Positions 34,945 through 43,565 of a stretch of 64,000 nucleotides of DNA are shown piece by piece (position 1 is the first letter of the stretch; every line of letters starts with the position of its first letter). The notes beneath the pieces are model-generated. The model searched no databases, was not told where the DNA came from, and saw only the letters and a list, made by a program, of their open reading frames with translations. This DNA comes from Hymenobacter nivis (lineage in GTDB: Bacteria; Bacteroidota; Bacteroidia; Cytophagales; Hymenobacteraceae): positions 1,860,001 to 1,924,000 of the forward strand of contig NZ_CP029145.1 in assembly GCF_003149515.1 (NCBI RefSeq), written 5' to 3'. A program made the position numbers and the translations under genes.

Positions 34945-35781
34945 CTACTCCCAGAGCGGGTAGTGTTCGAGCTGCACTTCCTGGCCGAAGAAGATGCGGG
35001 TGCTTTCCTCGAACGAGCGGGTGAAATCGGACACGTAGAAGTGGTGGGCCGGTGGGGCCCCGGCGGCCGGCGCGGCCAGCAGCTGGCGGGCCCCCAGGGC
35101 CTCGGCCACGGTGGCGGCCACCACGTCGGAGGGGTCGAGTACGGCCACGCGGCCCTGGTAGTAAGCGTCGATTTGGGGCTTAATGAGGGGGAAGTGGGTG
35201 CAGGCCAGCAGCAGGGCATCAATACCTTGCAGGGCCGGGTGGTCAAGGTAGGCGCGGATGATTTCCTCCGATACGCGGCCCGCGAAAAAGCCTTCCTCAA
35301 TCATGGGCACGAGCAGCGGGGTAGCCAGCGCGTGCAGGTCCACGCCGCGGTCGAGCTGGTCGATTTTTTTGCGGTAGATGTTGGAGCCCACCGTTTGCTT
35401 GGTGCCGATGAGGCCCACCGGCCGGCCGGCGTAGTGGCGACCCACGTGCTGCACCACGGGGTCAATCATGCCCACCACCAGGGCTTTAGACCCCACGTAC
35501 TCGCGCACCAGCTCGTAGGCCGCGGCCGAAGCCGAATTACAGGCAATGAGGATAAGCTTACAGTGCTGGCGCAGCAGCACATCGCAGATTTTGACGGCGT
35601 AGGCCTGGATGGCGGCAGTGCTTTTCTCGCCGTAGGGCAGGTGGGCCGTATCGCCGAAGTACACCAGCCGCTCATGGGGCAGGCGTAGGGCCACGGCGCG
35701 GGCCACGGTGAGGCCCCCGATGCCGGAGTCGAAAACGCCAATGGGCTGGGCGGCGGGGTCGGGAGCGGCGGGTGGGGTCAT
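34945..35781 (-). CDS. murI: Glutamate racemase
   Basis: A 278-residue enzyme making D-glutamate for peptidoglycan. The two catalytic cysteines are C81 in IACNSASAAAYE and C194 in LACTHFPLI, and the N-terminal D18-S19 in VFDSGIGGLTV is present. The length is normal. The start is the ATG at 35779-35781. It is divergent from a short hypothetical gene with about 105 bp between. No other murein genes adjoin it. Confidence 0.95.
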   Translation of the reverse strand: MTPPAAPDPAAQPIGVFDSGIGGLTVARAVALRLPHERLVYFGDTAHLPYGEKSTAAIQAYAVKICDVLLRQHCKLILIACNSASAAAYELVREYVGSKALVVGMIDPVVQHVGRHYAGRPVGLIGTKQTVGSNIYRKKIDQLDRGVDLHALATPLLVPMIEEGFFAGRVSEEIIRAYLDHPALQGIDALLLACTHFPLIKPQIDAYYQGRVAVLDPSDVVAATVAEALGARQLLAAPAAGAPPAHHFYVSDFTRSFEESTRIFFGQEVQLEHYPLWE

Positions 35782-35886
35782 GAGGCAAAGGTAGCGGGCG
35801 CGGCTAGGCGCGGCGGCGGCAAGCTGCTTGTTTTCGCCGGGCTGGGCCCTACCTTGCCGCCTCCATTTCTTGCCCGTTTGCCCGTT

Positions 35887-36114
35887 ATGAGCACCGTTTT
35901 GGTTGAGATTAACAACGCTTTAGCGGCCCACGACCCGAGCCGGGGCCGGGCCGTAGCCATCTACTTGGGAGCCCATAAGTTCACCCAACTCACACTCGAC
36001 GCTGCCCGGGCCCCCTTGCCCGACCTCAGCACCGACGCCGGCCGCCCCCTCGCCTACCGCCACCTGGAACTGCTGCGCGACGAAGTGAACGCGGACGGCC
36101 TGCGGGTGATTTAA
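35887..36114 (+). CDS. Small hypothetical protein
   Basis: A 75-residue protein with no family recognised. It has no signal or membrane segment, and the composition is like its neighbours. Sequence such as AIYLGAHKFTQLTLDAA and YRHLELLRDEVNADGLRVI suggests a compact alpha/beta fold. It overlaps the convergent acetyltransferase stop by 4 bp. An in-frame ATG at 35854 exists, but the start at 35887 fits the region after the murI promoter better. Confidence 0.5.
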   Translation: MSTVLVEINNALAAHDPSRGRAVAIYLGAHKFTQLTLDAARAPLPDLSTDAGRPLAYRHLELLRDEVNADGLRVI

Positions 36115-36644
36115 ACAGCTTTGACAGCCAGCCGCTCCAGCAGTAGCACGTCGCACCCGTGGTAGGCGGCCCGGCCAAACTCCTGGTAGCCCAGCTTGGC
36201 CGCCAAGCCCCGCGATGGCGCGTTGTCCTCGTCAATGAGGCACACGGTGCGCGGGGTGGGCAGGTGGGCATCACCCCAGGCCAGGGCGGCCTGAGTGGCC
36301 TCGGTGGCATAGCCGCGGCCGTGGACGTGCGGGGCCAGCACCCAACCCATTTCCGGCCAGCCTTTTATGGAGGGCGCGATGGCGCGCTGCCACTCGCCAA
36401 AGCCCACGTTGCCAATGAATTGGCCGGTGGCTTTTTCCTCCACGGCCCAGTATCCGTAGCCGTACAGGGCCCACACGCCAAGGTGGCGCAGCATTTTGGT
36501 CCATACCTCTTCCTCGGGCAAAGGCCGGCCGGCGAGGTAGCGGTAAAACGCCGGCTCCTGCCACATGGCCACGAACGGCGCCAGGTCGGCCGGGCAGTGG
36601 CCGCGCAGCCGCAGCTGCTCGGTTTCGAGGACGGGGATGGTCAT
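36111..36644 (-). CDS. GNAT-family acetyltransferase (RimJ/RimL-like)
   Basis: A 177-residue protein of the RimJ/RimL/YdaF type: LETEQLRLRGH near residue 6, GQFIGNVGFGEW, and the acetyl-CoA loop HVHGRGYATEATQAAL near residues 105-120. The tail LIDEDNAPSRGLAAKLGYQE is diagnostic of this group, which acetylates protein N-termini or small molecules; the target is unknown. The ATG at 36642-36644 is used rather than one 39 bp upstream. It lies 8 bp downstream of the arylesterase gene on the same strand, so the two could share a transcript. Confidence 0.9.
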   Translation of the reverse strand: MTIPVLETEQLRLRGHCPADLAPFVAMWQEPAFYRYLAGRPLPEEEVWTKMLRHLGVWALYGYGYWAVEEKATGQFIGNVGFGEWQRAIAPSIKGWPEMGWVLAPHVHGRGYATEATQAALAWGDAHLPTPRTVCLIDEDNAPSRGLAAKLGYQEFGRAAYHGCDVLLLERLAVKAV

Positions 36645-36652
36645 GGCCGGCG

Positions 36653-37336
36653 TTATTTCAGCAGCGGTTGCAACGTGTGCCACACCGTGCGGGCCACGAT
36701 GCGGTGCCCGGCCGGCGTGGGGTGGATGCCGTCTTTCTGGTTAAGCTTCGGGTCGCCGCCCACGCCCACGAGCAGGAATGGAATGAGCGCCACCTTGTTC
36801 TTGTCAGCGATTTCCTGGTAGAGATTCTTAAAATCAGTGGTGTACGACTGGCCCAGGTTGGGCGGAATTTGCATGCCAGCCAGCACAATTTGGGCCCCGG
36901 GGCTGCGGCGCCGCACCGTATCGATAATGCCTTGCAGGTTCGCGCGAGTGGAGCTAACGGAGATGCCGCGCAGGCCGTCGTTGCCGCCCAGCTCCAGCAC
37001 AAACACGGCCACCGGCTGACGCAGCACCCAGCCCACGCGGCTGCGGCCGCCGGCGGTGGTTTCGCCGCTCAGGCCGGCGTTGATGGTTTCGTAATTCAGC
37101 TTGGCGGAGTCCAGTTTCTGGCCAATCAGGGCGGGGAAGGCTTCTTCGGGGTCGACGCCCAGGCCGGCGGTGATGCTGTTGCCGAAGAAGAGGATGCGCT
37201 TTTTGGTGTCGGGCACGGGCGCCACAGCGGGGGGCCCTGCGGCGGCGGCAGACGTTTTTTCGGCGGGCGAATTGGAGTTGCACGCGCCCAGCCCGAAGGC
37301 GAGCAGCGCGGCAACCAGCGGGAGCGGCAGTTTCAT
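36653..37336 (-). CDS. SGNH/GDSL lipoprotein esterase (TesA-like arylesterase)
   Basis: A 227-residue predicted lipoprotein (signal ending FGLGAC, Cys19). The catalytic serine is S54 in FGNSITAGLG, where the usual GDS is GNS; block III is GGNDGLRG, and the Asp-His pair is in DGIHPTPAGH. Related TesA enzymes hydrolyse thioesters, lysophospholipids and aryl esters in the periplasm. It is divergent from a YbbA-YbbP-like ABC pair, the same arrangement as tesA-ybbAP in enterobacteria, which supports the TesA-like identity. Confidence 0.88.
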   Translation of the reverse strand: MKLPLPLVAALLAFGLGACNSNSPAEKTSAAAAGPPAVAPVPDTKKRILFFGNSITAGLGVDPEEAFPALIGQKLDSAKLNYETINAGLSGETTAGGRSRVGWVLRQPVAVFVLELGGNDGLRGISVSSTRANLQGIIDTVRRRSPGAQIVLAGMQIPPNLGQSYTTDFKNLYQEIADKNKVALIPFLLVGVGGDPKLNQKDGIHPTPAGHRIVARTVWHTLQPLLK

Positions 37337-37676
37337 GGCAAAGGTTTGGGGCGAAAGGCGGCGCGTGGGACGAAAGTTTGCGCCGATCCTCAAACGATGC
37401 GGGGGCCCCGGCCGTTATGCTGACGCTGGCTGTAAAAAAGATAGAACGTCATGCAGGGCGCAGCGAAGCATCTCTACTGCTCAACTAACCATAGTTACTG
37501 CCGCAGTAGAGATGCTTCGCTGCGCCCTGCATGACGTTCTATTTCTGTACGATGGCCTATTGGCAGCACGAGTGGCCTTGTGTGAACCCAAACCTGTTGC
37601 TCAAATATCCGCCTCGCTTCCACGTCTACCCTGGTTAGGCCCCCGGGGCCCTTCCCTACTTCGCAATTCGTTACTA
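37337..37676. other. Divergent intergenic region carrying hairpin repeat copy 4
   Basis: No gene. Apart from the repeat at 37441-37542, the rest includes spacer sequence for two divergent promoters. No clear -33/-7 pair was recognised. Confidence 0.5.
37441..37542. repeat. Dispersed hairpin repeat, copy 4
   Basis: Perfect 39-bp inverted repeat (37441-37479 and 37504-37542) with a 24-bp loop, carrying the variant core GCAGGGCGCAGCGAAGC in both arms. It lies between two divergent promoters, where a terminator would not be expected. Confidence 0.9.
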
Positions 37677-38384
37677 ATGAGCATTCTTAAAGTCGAAAAC
37701 CTCACCAAGTCGTACCCCAGCACCGAGGGCGCGCCGCTCACAGTGCTGCACGGCGTCAGCTTTGCGCTGACCGCGGGCGACACGTTCGCCATCGTGGGGC
37801 CCTCGGGCTCGGGCAAAACCACGCTGCTGGGCCTGTGCGCCGGTCTCGACCGCGCCACTTCGGGCAGCGTGTGGCTCAACGGCATTCTGCTGGATAACCT
37901 GAGCGAGGACCAGCGCGCCGCCGTGCGCAACCAGCATGTGGGTTTCATTTTCCAGAACTTCCAGCTGCTGCCCACCCTCACGGCCCTCGAAAACGTGCAG
38001 GTGCCGCAGGAGCTGCGCGGCGAAAAAGGCAGCGCCGCTTCGGCCCGGGCTCTGCTGGAGCGCGTGGGCCTGGGCAAGCGCGCCCACCACTACCCGGCCC
38101 AGCTTTCGGGCGGCGAGCAGCAACGCGTGAGCCTGGCCCGCGCCTTTGCCAACCGCCCGGCCCTGCTCTTCGCCGACGAGCCCACCGGCAACCTCGACCC
38201 TGATACCAGCGACACGGTGGTAGACCTGCTTTTCGAGCTGAACCGCGAGGCCGGCACCACGCTCGTACTTGTGACCCACGACCTAGAGTTGGCCGCCCGC
38301 ACCCAGCGTACGCTGCGCGTGCGCGGCGGCACCGTGCAGGACGATGTGCGCAACCAACCCGTTAGCGTCCAGGCCCGTGCATAG
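37677..38384 (+). CDS. ABC transporter ATPase, YbbA/LolD-type
   Basis: A 235-residue ATP-binding subunit. Walker A is GPSGSGKTT (residues about 41-49), signature LSGGEQQRV near 142, Walker B LLFADEPTG near 163 and the H-loop VTHD near 200. It belongs to the MacB/LolD/YbbA group that drives FtsX-type permeases. The 3' end overlaps the start of the permease gene, which shows translational coupling. In E. coli YbbAP is thought to extrude hydrophobic compounds from the membrane; the substrate here is not known. Confidence 0.9.
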   Translation: MSILKVENLTKSYPSTEGAPLTVLHGVSFALTAGDTFAIVGPSGSGKTTLLGLCAGLDRATSGSVWLNGILLDNLSEDQRAAVRNQHVGFIFQNFQLLPTLTALENVQVPQELRGEKGSAASARALLERVGLGKRAHHYPAQLSGGEQQRVSLARAFANRPALLFADEPTGNLDPDTSDTVVDLLFELNREAGTTLVLVTHDLELAARTQRTLRVRGGTVQDDVRNQPVSVQARA

Positions 38385-40935
38385 CCCCCCCACGACGGAA
38401 GGCACGGCCGGCTGGGGCTGGCTACTGCGCATGGCCTGGCGCGACAGCCGCCGCGGCCGGGGCCGGCTACTGCTGTTTGTGGCCGGTGTGGCGCTGGGCA
38501 TTGCGGCGCTGGTGGGCATCAACTCGTTTGGCGACAACCTGGCGCGCAGCATCAACGAGCAGGCGCGCGAGCTGGTGGGCGCTGACTTGGTGCTATCGAG
38601 CAACCAACCGTTTGATTCGACTTTGGTGCCGGCGCTGCGGCGGCTAAGCCCGGTGCAGGCGCAGGAGCGGGCGTTTGGCTCGCTGGTGCAGTTCCCGCGG
38701 GTGCAGGGCGTGCGGCTGGCGCAGGTGCGCGGCATCACGGGTGGCTTTCCTTATTACGGCGACTGGGATGTGCAGCCGCGCGCGGCCGTAGCGGCCTTTC
38801 GGGCCGGCTGCGGGGCCCTGGTAGATGACGTGCTGCTCAGCCAGTTCGGGGCCCGGGTAGGCGACTCGGTGCGGGTGGGACGGCTCAGCCTGCTCATCAT
38901 CGGGAAGGTGCTGCACACGCCGGGGCAGTCGGGCCTGGGCAGCGCAGTGGCCCCCACGGTGTTCGTGCCGGGGGCCCAGGTGGCGGCCACCGGGCTGGTG
39001 CAGCGCGGCAGCCGGGTGCAGTACCGGCAGTACTTTCGCTTCGCGCCGGGCACCGACGTGGCGGCCCTCATCAAGCCCTTCGAAACCCGTTTCGACCGGG
39101 CCAACATCGACACCGACACCGTAGCCAGCCGGCAACAGCGCACCGGCCGAGCCTTCCACGACCTCACGCGCTACTTGAGTTTGGTGGCCTTCGTGGCGCT
39201 GCTACTGGGCTGCGTGGGCGTAGCCAGCACCGTGAGTTTGTACGTGCGCGAGAAGCTGGCCGCCGTGGCCGTGCTGCGCTGCCTGGGCGCCAGCGGCCGC
39301 CAGGCGCTGCTCATCTACCTGATTCAGACGGCCGGGCTGGGCCTGCTGGGGGCCCTGATTGGGGCCGCGTTGGGGGCCGGGGTGCAGGCGGTTTTGCCAC
39401 GGGTACTCGGCGATTTTCTGCCGGTGGCGGTGCGCGTGGGCGTATCGTGGCCGGCCATTGCCACCGGCGTGGGCGCGGGGCTGGGGCTGGCGGTGCTCTT
39501 TGCGCTGCTGCCGCTGCTAAGCATCCGGCGGGTGGCGCCGCTACGGGTGCTGCGCGCCGCCTTCGAGGCCGACACGGCCGCGCCCGACCCGCTGCGCGGG
39601 CTGGTGCTGGGCGTACTGGCGCTGGGCATTCTGGGCTTTGCTTACCTGCAAACCCACGAGTGGAAGCTGGCCCTGGGCTTCGGCGCGGGGCTGGCGGCGG
39701 CGCTGGGGGCCCTGGCCGGCCTGGGCTGGGCCCTGACGTGGGCCGTGCGCCGCTACTTTCCCGGCGGCTGGGGCTACGTGTGGCGCCAGGGTCTGGCTAA
39801 CTTATACCGCCCCCAAAACCAGACGCTTACCCTGATTATCTCCATCGGCCTGGGTACCTTCCTGCTAGCTACGCTCTACCTCACCCAGGGCCTGCTGCTC
39901 AGCCGCGTGGCCACCGCCGACGCGGGCAAACAGCCCAACCTGGTGCTCTACGACATCCAGCCCGAGCAGCGCGCCGGCGTGGAGGCTCTGCTCACGCAGC
40001 GCGGCCTGCCCATCGTGCAGCGCGTGCCCATCGTCACGATGCGCCTCTCGGCTATCAACCGCCGCACCGTCACGGAACTGAAGCGGGACACCGCCGGCGG
40101 CAAGGGCATCCCGGCCTGGATTCTATCGCGCGAGTACCGCGTGACGTACCGCGACACGCTGAGCCCCAGCGAGAAGCTGACCGCCGGCACCCTCCCCCGC
40201 CGGGGCCCTGACGGCACGCCCTACGTGTCAGTGGATAATTCCTACTTCGAGCGCGCCAAGCTCAAACTCGGCGACACGCTCACCTTCAATGTGCAGGGGG
40301 CCCCGCTGGTGGCCATCGTGGGTGGCACCCGCGAGGTGGACTGGAGCCGGGTGCAAACCAACTTCCTGGTGCTCTTCCCCAAAGGCGTGCTGGAGGGGGC
40401 CCCACAGTTCCACGTCATCCTCACGCGCACGCCCAACACGGCGGCACTAGGCGCGGTGCAGCAGGCCCTGGTGCGGCAGTTTCCCAACGTTTCGGCCCTC
40501 GATCTGGGGCTGATTCTGCAAACCGTGGACGACATTCTGAGTAAGATTTCGTTCGTGGTGCGCTTCATGGCGGGCTTTAGCATTGCCACCGGCCTGCTGG
40601 TACTGGCCAGCTCGGTGGTGGTGAGCCGCTACCAGCGCGTGCGCGAAAGCGTGCTGCTGCGCACGCTGGGGGCCAGCCGCCGCCAGATTTTGCGCATCAC
40701 GCTGGTCGAATACGCGCTGCTGGGGCTGCTGGCGTCACTGGCCGGCATCATGCTGTCGGTGCTGGCGGCCTGGGCCCTGGCGGTGTGGGTATTCGATTCG
40801 CCCTACACCCCCAACCTGCTGCCGCTGTTGGTATTAGCAGGGGGCGTAGCGGGCCTCACGGCAGCCATCGGCCTCTTCAACAGCCGCGACGTGCTGACCC
40901 GCCCGCCGCTGGAAGTGCTGCGCGCCGAAGGCTGA
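38344..40935 (+). CDS. ABC transporter permease, YbbP-type (two FtsX domains)
   Basis: An 863-residue membrane protein with about ten helices in two FtsX-like halves. A first helix near residue 45 (LLLFVAGVALGIAALVGI) is followed by a periplasmic domain, then three helices at about 275-400, two more near 415-470, a second helix and periplasmic domain, and three final helices at 740-860. Repeated loop motifs AVLRCLGASGRQALLI and VLLRTLGASRRQILRI mark the ATPase-coupling sites. The ATG at 38344 gives a 41-bp overlap with the ATPase gene; a GTG at 38377 would give an 8-bp overlap and is equally plausible. The layout matches YbbP, not LolCE. Confidence 0.88.
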   Translation: MCATNPLASRPVHSPPTTEGTAGWGWLLRMAWRDSRRGRGRLLLFVAGVALGIAALVGINSFGDNLARSINEQARELVGADLVLSSNQPFDSTLVPALRRLSPVQAQERAFGSLVQFPRVQGVRLAQVRGITGGFPYYGDWDVQPRAAVAAFRAGCGALVDDVLLSQFGARVGDSVRVGRLSLLIIGKVLHTPGQSGLGSAVAPTVFVPGAQVAATGLVQRGSRVQYRQYFRFAPGTDVAALIKPFETRFDRANIDTDTVASRQQRTGRAFHDLTRYLSLVAFVALLLGCVGVASTVSLYVREKLAAVAVLRCLGASGRQALLIYLIQTAGLGLLGALIGAALGAGVQAVLPRVLGDFLPVAVRVGVSWPAIATGVGAGLGLAVLFALLPLLSIRRVAPLRVLRAAFEADTAAPDPLRGLVLGVLALGILGFAYLQTHEWKLALGFGAGLAAALGALAGLGWALTWAVRRYFPGGWGYVWRQGLANLYRPQNQTLTLIISIGLGTFLLATLYLTQGLLLSRVATADAGKQPNLVLYDIQPEQRAGVEALLTQRGLPIVQRVPIVTMRLSAINRRTVTELKRDTAGGKGIPAWILSREYRVTYRDTLSPSEKLTAGTLPRRGPDGTPYVSVDNSYFERAKLKLGDTLTFNVQGAPLVAIVGGTREVDWSRVQTNFLVLFPKGVLEGAPQFHVILTRTPNTAALGAVQQALVRQFPNVSALDLGLILQTVDDILSKISFVVRFMAGFSIATGLLVLASSVVVSRYQRVRESVLLRTLGASRRQILRITLVEYALLGLLASLAGIMLSVLAAWALAVWVFDSPYTPNLLPLLVLAGGVAGLTAAIGLFNSRDVLTRPPLEVLRAEG

Positions 40936-40995
40936 GCCGAAATGGGCCCCGGGCCTTTGTACTGAAGCTATTTAGGAAGCCGTCGGAAATAGCCA

Positions 40996-41091
40996 GAACG
41001 TCATGCTGAACGCAGTGAAGCATCTCTACCGCTTCGCAGGAGCCGTTCAACGGAGCGGTAGAGATGCTTCACTACGTTCAGCATGACGTTC
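40996..41091. repeat. Dispersed hairpin repeat, copy 5
   Basis: A 38-bp inverted repeat (40996-41033 and 41054-41091) with one mismatch. Outside it, a further imperfect inverted repeat (GAAGCTATTTAGGAAG near 40964-40979 and CTTCATAAATAGCC near 41098-41111) gives the look of a MITE with short terminal repeats. Confidence 0.88.
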
Positions 41092-41121
41092 AATAGACTT
41101 CATAAATAGCCTCGGCTAGAC

Positions 41122-41173
41122 TGAAAAAGCCCCCGGTGCAACCACTATAATGGTCGCGCCGGGGGCTTTTTCA
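41122..41173. terminator. Bidirectional terminator
   Basis: Perfect 15-bp inverted repeat (41122-41136 and 41159-41173), loop of 22 nt, with A5/T5 runs beside a GCCCCCGG stem. It lies between the YbbP-type gene (+) and the convergent DUF2383 gene (-). Confidence 0.85.
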
Positions 41174-41184
41174 TGTCAAGCCAA

Positions 41185-41868
41185 CTAGCGCTGCTGCGCC
41201 GTCAGCTGCTTGAGGTGCTTGTAGGTTTTCTTCGACTGGCCGAACTGCTTTTTCACGGCGTCGCGCATTTCGCCTTTGAGGGCTTTGCGGCGCAGCGCCT
41301 TTTTGTAGGCCCGGATGGCCCAGCGCTCGCCAAACACGTTGGCAGCCAGAATGGCCTTTTCGTCGTGGCCGGTTACGGCAGCTTGGGCATCCATCAGCTT
41401 GCGGTAGAGCTTGCCTTTGAGCGTGGTGCCGGTTTCGCGCTCGCCACCCAGCTTGGTTAAGTAGCTGTTCAGGGTGCTGGCAAACTGTTGGCTCTGGGCC
41501 ACCAGCAGTTCGTAGTAACTGCGCAAATCGCCGTCCTTAGTTTCGGCCACGGCGCGCTTGTAACCCTCGATGCGGTCATTCACGAACAGCAGCAGCTCGT
41601 CGAGGGCGGCGGCTTTGCGCTTGGCTTTGCCTTTTTCCTTGGGCACCACCAGGTAAGTCAGGCCCAGCGCCACCAGGGCGCCGCCCACTATTTTCTGGGT
41701 GGTACTGAGCGAATTGAAGCCGCTAATGGTTTTGTCGCTGGCTTCTTTGAGGGAAGCAGGCACTTTGTCGAGCAGGTCGGCCACTGGGCCATCGGTGAGG
41801 GCGTGCTGGGCTTGGTCGAGCAAGTTTTTGGCCTGGTCGGCAGGCGCGGAATTAATGGGCTGGGCCAT
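41185..41868 (-). CDS. DUF2383-type four-helix-bundle protein
   Basis: A 227-residue protein. The N-terminal third is low-complexity and helical, with one hydrophobic segment (IVGGALVALGLTYLVV, near 62-77). From residue 90 it follows the DUF2383/PA2169 pattern: LLLFVNDRIEGYKRAV, LRSYYELLVAQSQQFASTLNSYL and AAVTGHDEKAILAANVFGE, a ferritin-like four-helix bundle without obvious metal ligands. Relatives are induced under stress; their function is not established. It ends with a Lys/Arg-rich tail. It is a single gene, with a terminator after it and a GC-poor leader before it. Confidence 0.75.
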   Translation of the reverse strand: MAQPINSAPADQAKNLLDQAQHALTDGPVADLLDKVPASLKEASDKTISGFNSLSTTQKIVGGALVALGLTYLVVPKEKGKAKRKAAALDELLLFVNDRIEGYKRAVAETKDGDLRSYYELLVAQSQQFASTLNSYLTKLGGERETGTTLKGKLYRKLMDAQAAVTGHDEKAILAANVFGERWAIRAYKKALRRKALKGEMRDAVKKQFGQSKKTYKHLKQLTAQQR

Positions 41869-42013
41869 GGTATTGAAAAGGATTTATTTAAGAACACTGT
41901 ATATACGGCCCCAATCCCAAACTCGTTAAAACCTCGCGGCGGGCGTTTTTTTTAGGGCCCCGGCATTGGCCAGCCGTCGGCCCCGCTGCTGGCGGCAGCC
42001 GGGCGGCGGGGCC

Positions 42014-43093
42014 CTACAGCCCCAGGGCTAGCTGCTGACCCACGGCTTCCACCGCGGGCACGAGGTTGGAGAGTGACACTCCCACCAGGCGCACGCCCTG
42101 CGGCACGGGCAGCAGCGCCCGCAGCAAGTCGTGGCTGATGGCCGTTAGCTGCTCGGGGCTGGCCACGGGGCCCACCAGGCTGCGGCTGCGGGTAATCTGC
42201 TGGAAGTCGGCGTACTTCACTTTCAGCGTGGCAGTGCGGCCCAGCAGGCCGGCGCGCTCGCAGTGGGCCCACACCTTGGCAATGCAGGGCCCCAGGCCGG
42301 CGGCCAGCTCGTCAAATTCGCGCCGGTCGTGCTTAAACGTAGTTTCCGCGCCCACCGATTTGCGCGGGCGGTCGGCTACCACGGGGCGGTGGTCTTCGGC
42401 CCGGGCAATGGCGTAGTAGTAGCCGCCGGCCTTGCCGAAGTGCTGGCGCAGCAGCGCCTCGGGCTGGGCCCGCAGGTCGGCCCCGGTGAAGATGCCCAGC
42501 CCGTTGAGCCGCGCCGCCGTGGCCGCCCCGATGCCGTGGAACTGCCCCACCGCCAGCCCTTCCACAAACCCGGGGCCCTGGTGCGGCCGAATCACAAACT
42601 GTCCGTTGGGCTTGCGGTAATCGGAGGCCAGCTTAGCCAAGAACTTGTTATAGGAAATGCCCGCCGAGGCCGTCAGCCCGGTTTTCTCGAAAATGCGGGC
42701 CCGGATTTCCGCCGCGATGCGCGTGGCCAGCGGCTCGTTTTGCAGGTTCTCCGTCACGTCGAGGTAGGCCTCGTCGAGCGAGAGCGGCTCAATTAGCGGC
42801 GTGTACTCGGCGAAAATGGCGTGGATTTGCCGCGACACTTCCTTGTACACCTCGAAGCGCGGCGGCACGAACAGCAGCGCGGGGCACTTGCGCCGCGCCA
42901 CTACCGCCGGCATGGCCGAGCGCACCCCAAACTGCCGGGCCTCGTAGCTGGCGGCCATCACCACGCCCCGCTCGCGGGCCCCGCCCACGGCCACGGGCCG
43001 CCCGCGCAGCGCCGGGTCGTCGCGCTGCTCCACGGAGGCGTAGAACGCGTCCATGTCGAGGTGAATAATTTTGCGGGGTTCGGGGGCGGGCAC
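42014..43093 (-). CDS. dinB: DNA polymerase IV (Y-family)
   Basis: A 359-residue translesion polymerase. Active-site acidic residues are in HLDMDAFYASVEQ (D13, D15) and SLDEAYLDV (D about 104, E about 105). The finger sequence GRPVAVGGARERGVVMAASYEAR, the HhH region FHGIGAATAARLNGLGI and the little-finger domain are all present. No beta-clamp motif of the QL(S/D)LF type is seen at the C-terminus, which ends VGQQLALGL, although a QxLxLx-like match there might serve. No SOS box was recognised. Confidence 0.93.
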   Translation of the reverse strand: MPAPEPRKIIHLDMDAFYASVEQRDDPALRGRPVAVGGARERGVVMAASYEARQFGVRSAMPAVVARRKCPALLFVPPRFEVYKEVSRQIHAIFAEYTPLIEPLSLDEAYLDVTENLQNEPLATRIAAEIRARIFEKTGLTASAGISYNKFLAKLASDYRKPNGQFVIRPHQGPGFVEGLAVGQFHGIGAATAARLNGLGIFTGADLRAQPEALLRQHFGKAGGYYYAIARAEDHRPVVADRPRKSVGAETTFKHDRREFDELAAGLGPCIAKVWAHCERAGLLGRTATLKVKYADFQQITRSRSLVGPVASPEQLTAISHDLLRALLPVPQGVRLVGVSLSNLVPAVEAVGQQLALGL

Positions 43094-43565
43094 GGGAGTG
43101 CGTAAAATTAGCGCACCAGCCCGGGCGGCCGGCTTTTCGCCCGCTGCCCGGTAACCGCTAGGACCACTTAGGGCCCCGGTCAGGCTTCTCCGCGATGGGT
43201 TTGGTTATCTGCAACTGGACTATGTAGCCGTCCCCCACGTCCGCAATCAGCAATTAAAATAGGCACAGGTTTTTGGCTATTACGGGCCTTGCGTTAGCTA
43301 GTCCATTTGCTTCGGCACGCGCCCTTGCTGAAGCCGCAGGGCCCTAGCAGCGGCGCCAGTTGCTGGGCTGCCGGGTGAAGTCGGGACACTCGGGAAGTCT
43401 ATGCAAATGGCTATTCTCCGCAGGTTATGCGGAGAATACAAGGGGTATTATCCGCATCAGCCTTAGCAACCGCCGCGACGGGTGGCGTCGGTAGTTGCTA
43501 AAAGAGCGGACTATAGAGAATTATAGGGTAAATAAATAGAAATAATACCTATATGAATACCAAGT
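43094..43565. other. Intergenic region with hairpins
   Basis: No gene of useful length. It contains a palindrome at 43412-43438 (TATTCTCCGCA, 5-nt loop, TGCGGAGAATA) followed by ATTATCCGCAT at 43447-43457, a repeated word that might be a recombinase or regulator site. A second hairpin (AGCAAC...GTTGCT, about 43465-43500) follows. Confidence 0.45.
43412..43438. repeat. Perfect 11-bp palindrome with 5-bp spacer
   Basis: TATTCTCCGCA at 43412-43422 and TGCGGAGAATA at 43428-43438, followed 8 bp later by a partial third copy (ATTATCCGCAT). The composition breaks at this point from GC-rich to AT-rich. It could be a site-specific recombination remnant; no integrase gene is near. Confidence 0.5.

Noticed and set aside
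43465..43500. Hairpin considered as a small RNA or riboswitch
   Set aside because: No match to a known riboswitch fold and no downstream gene in a suitable orientation.
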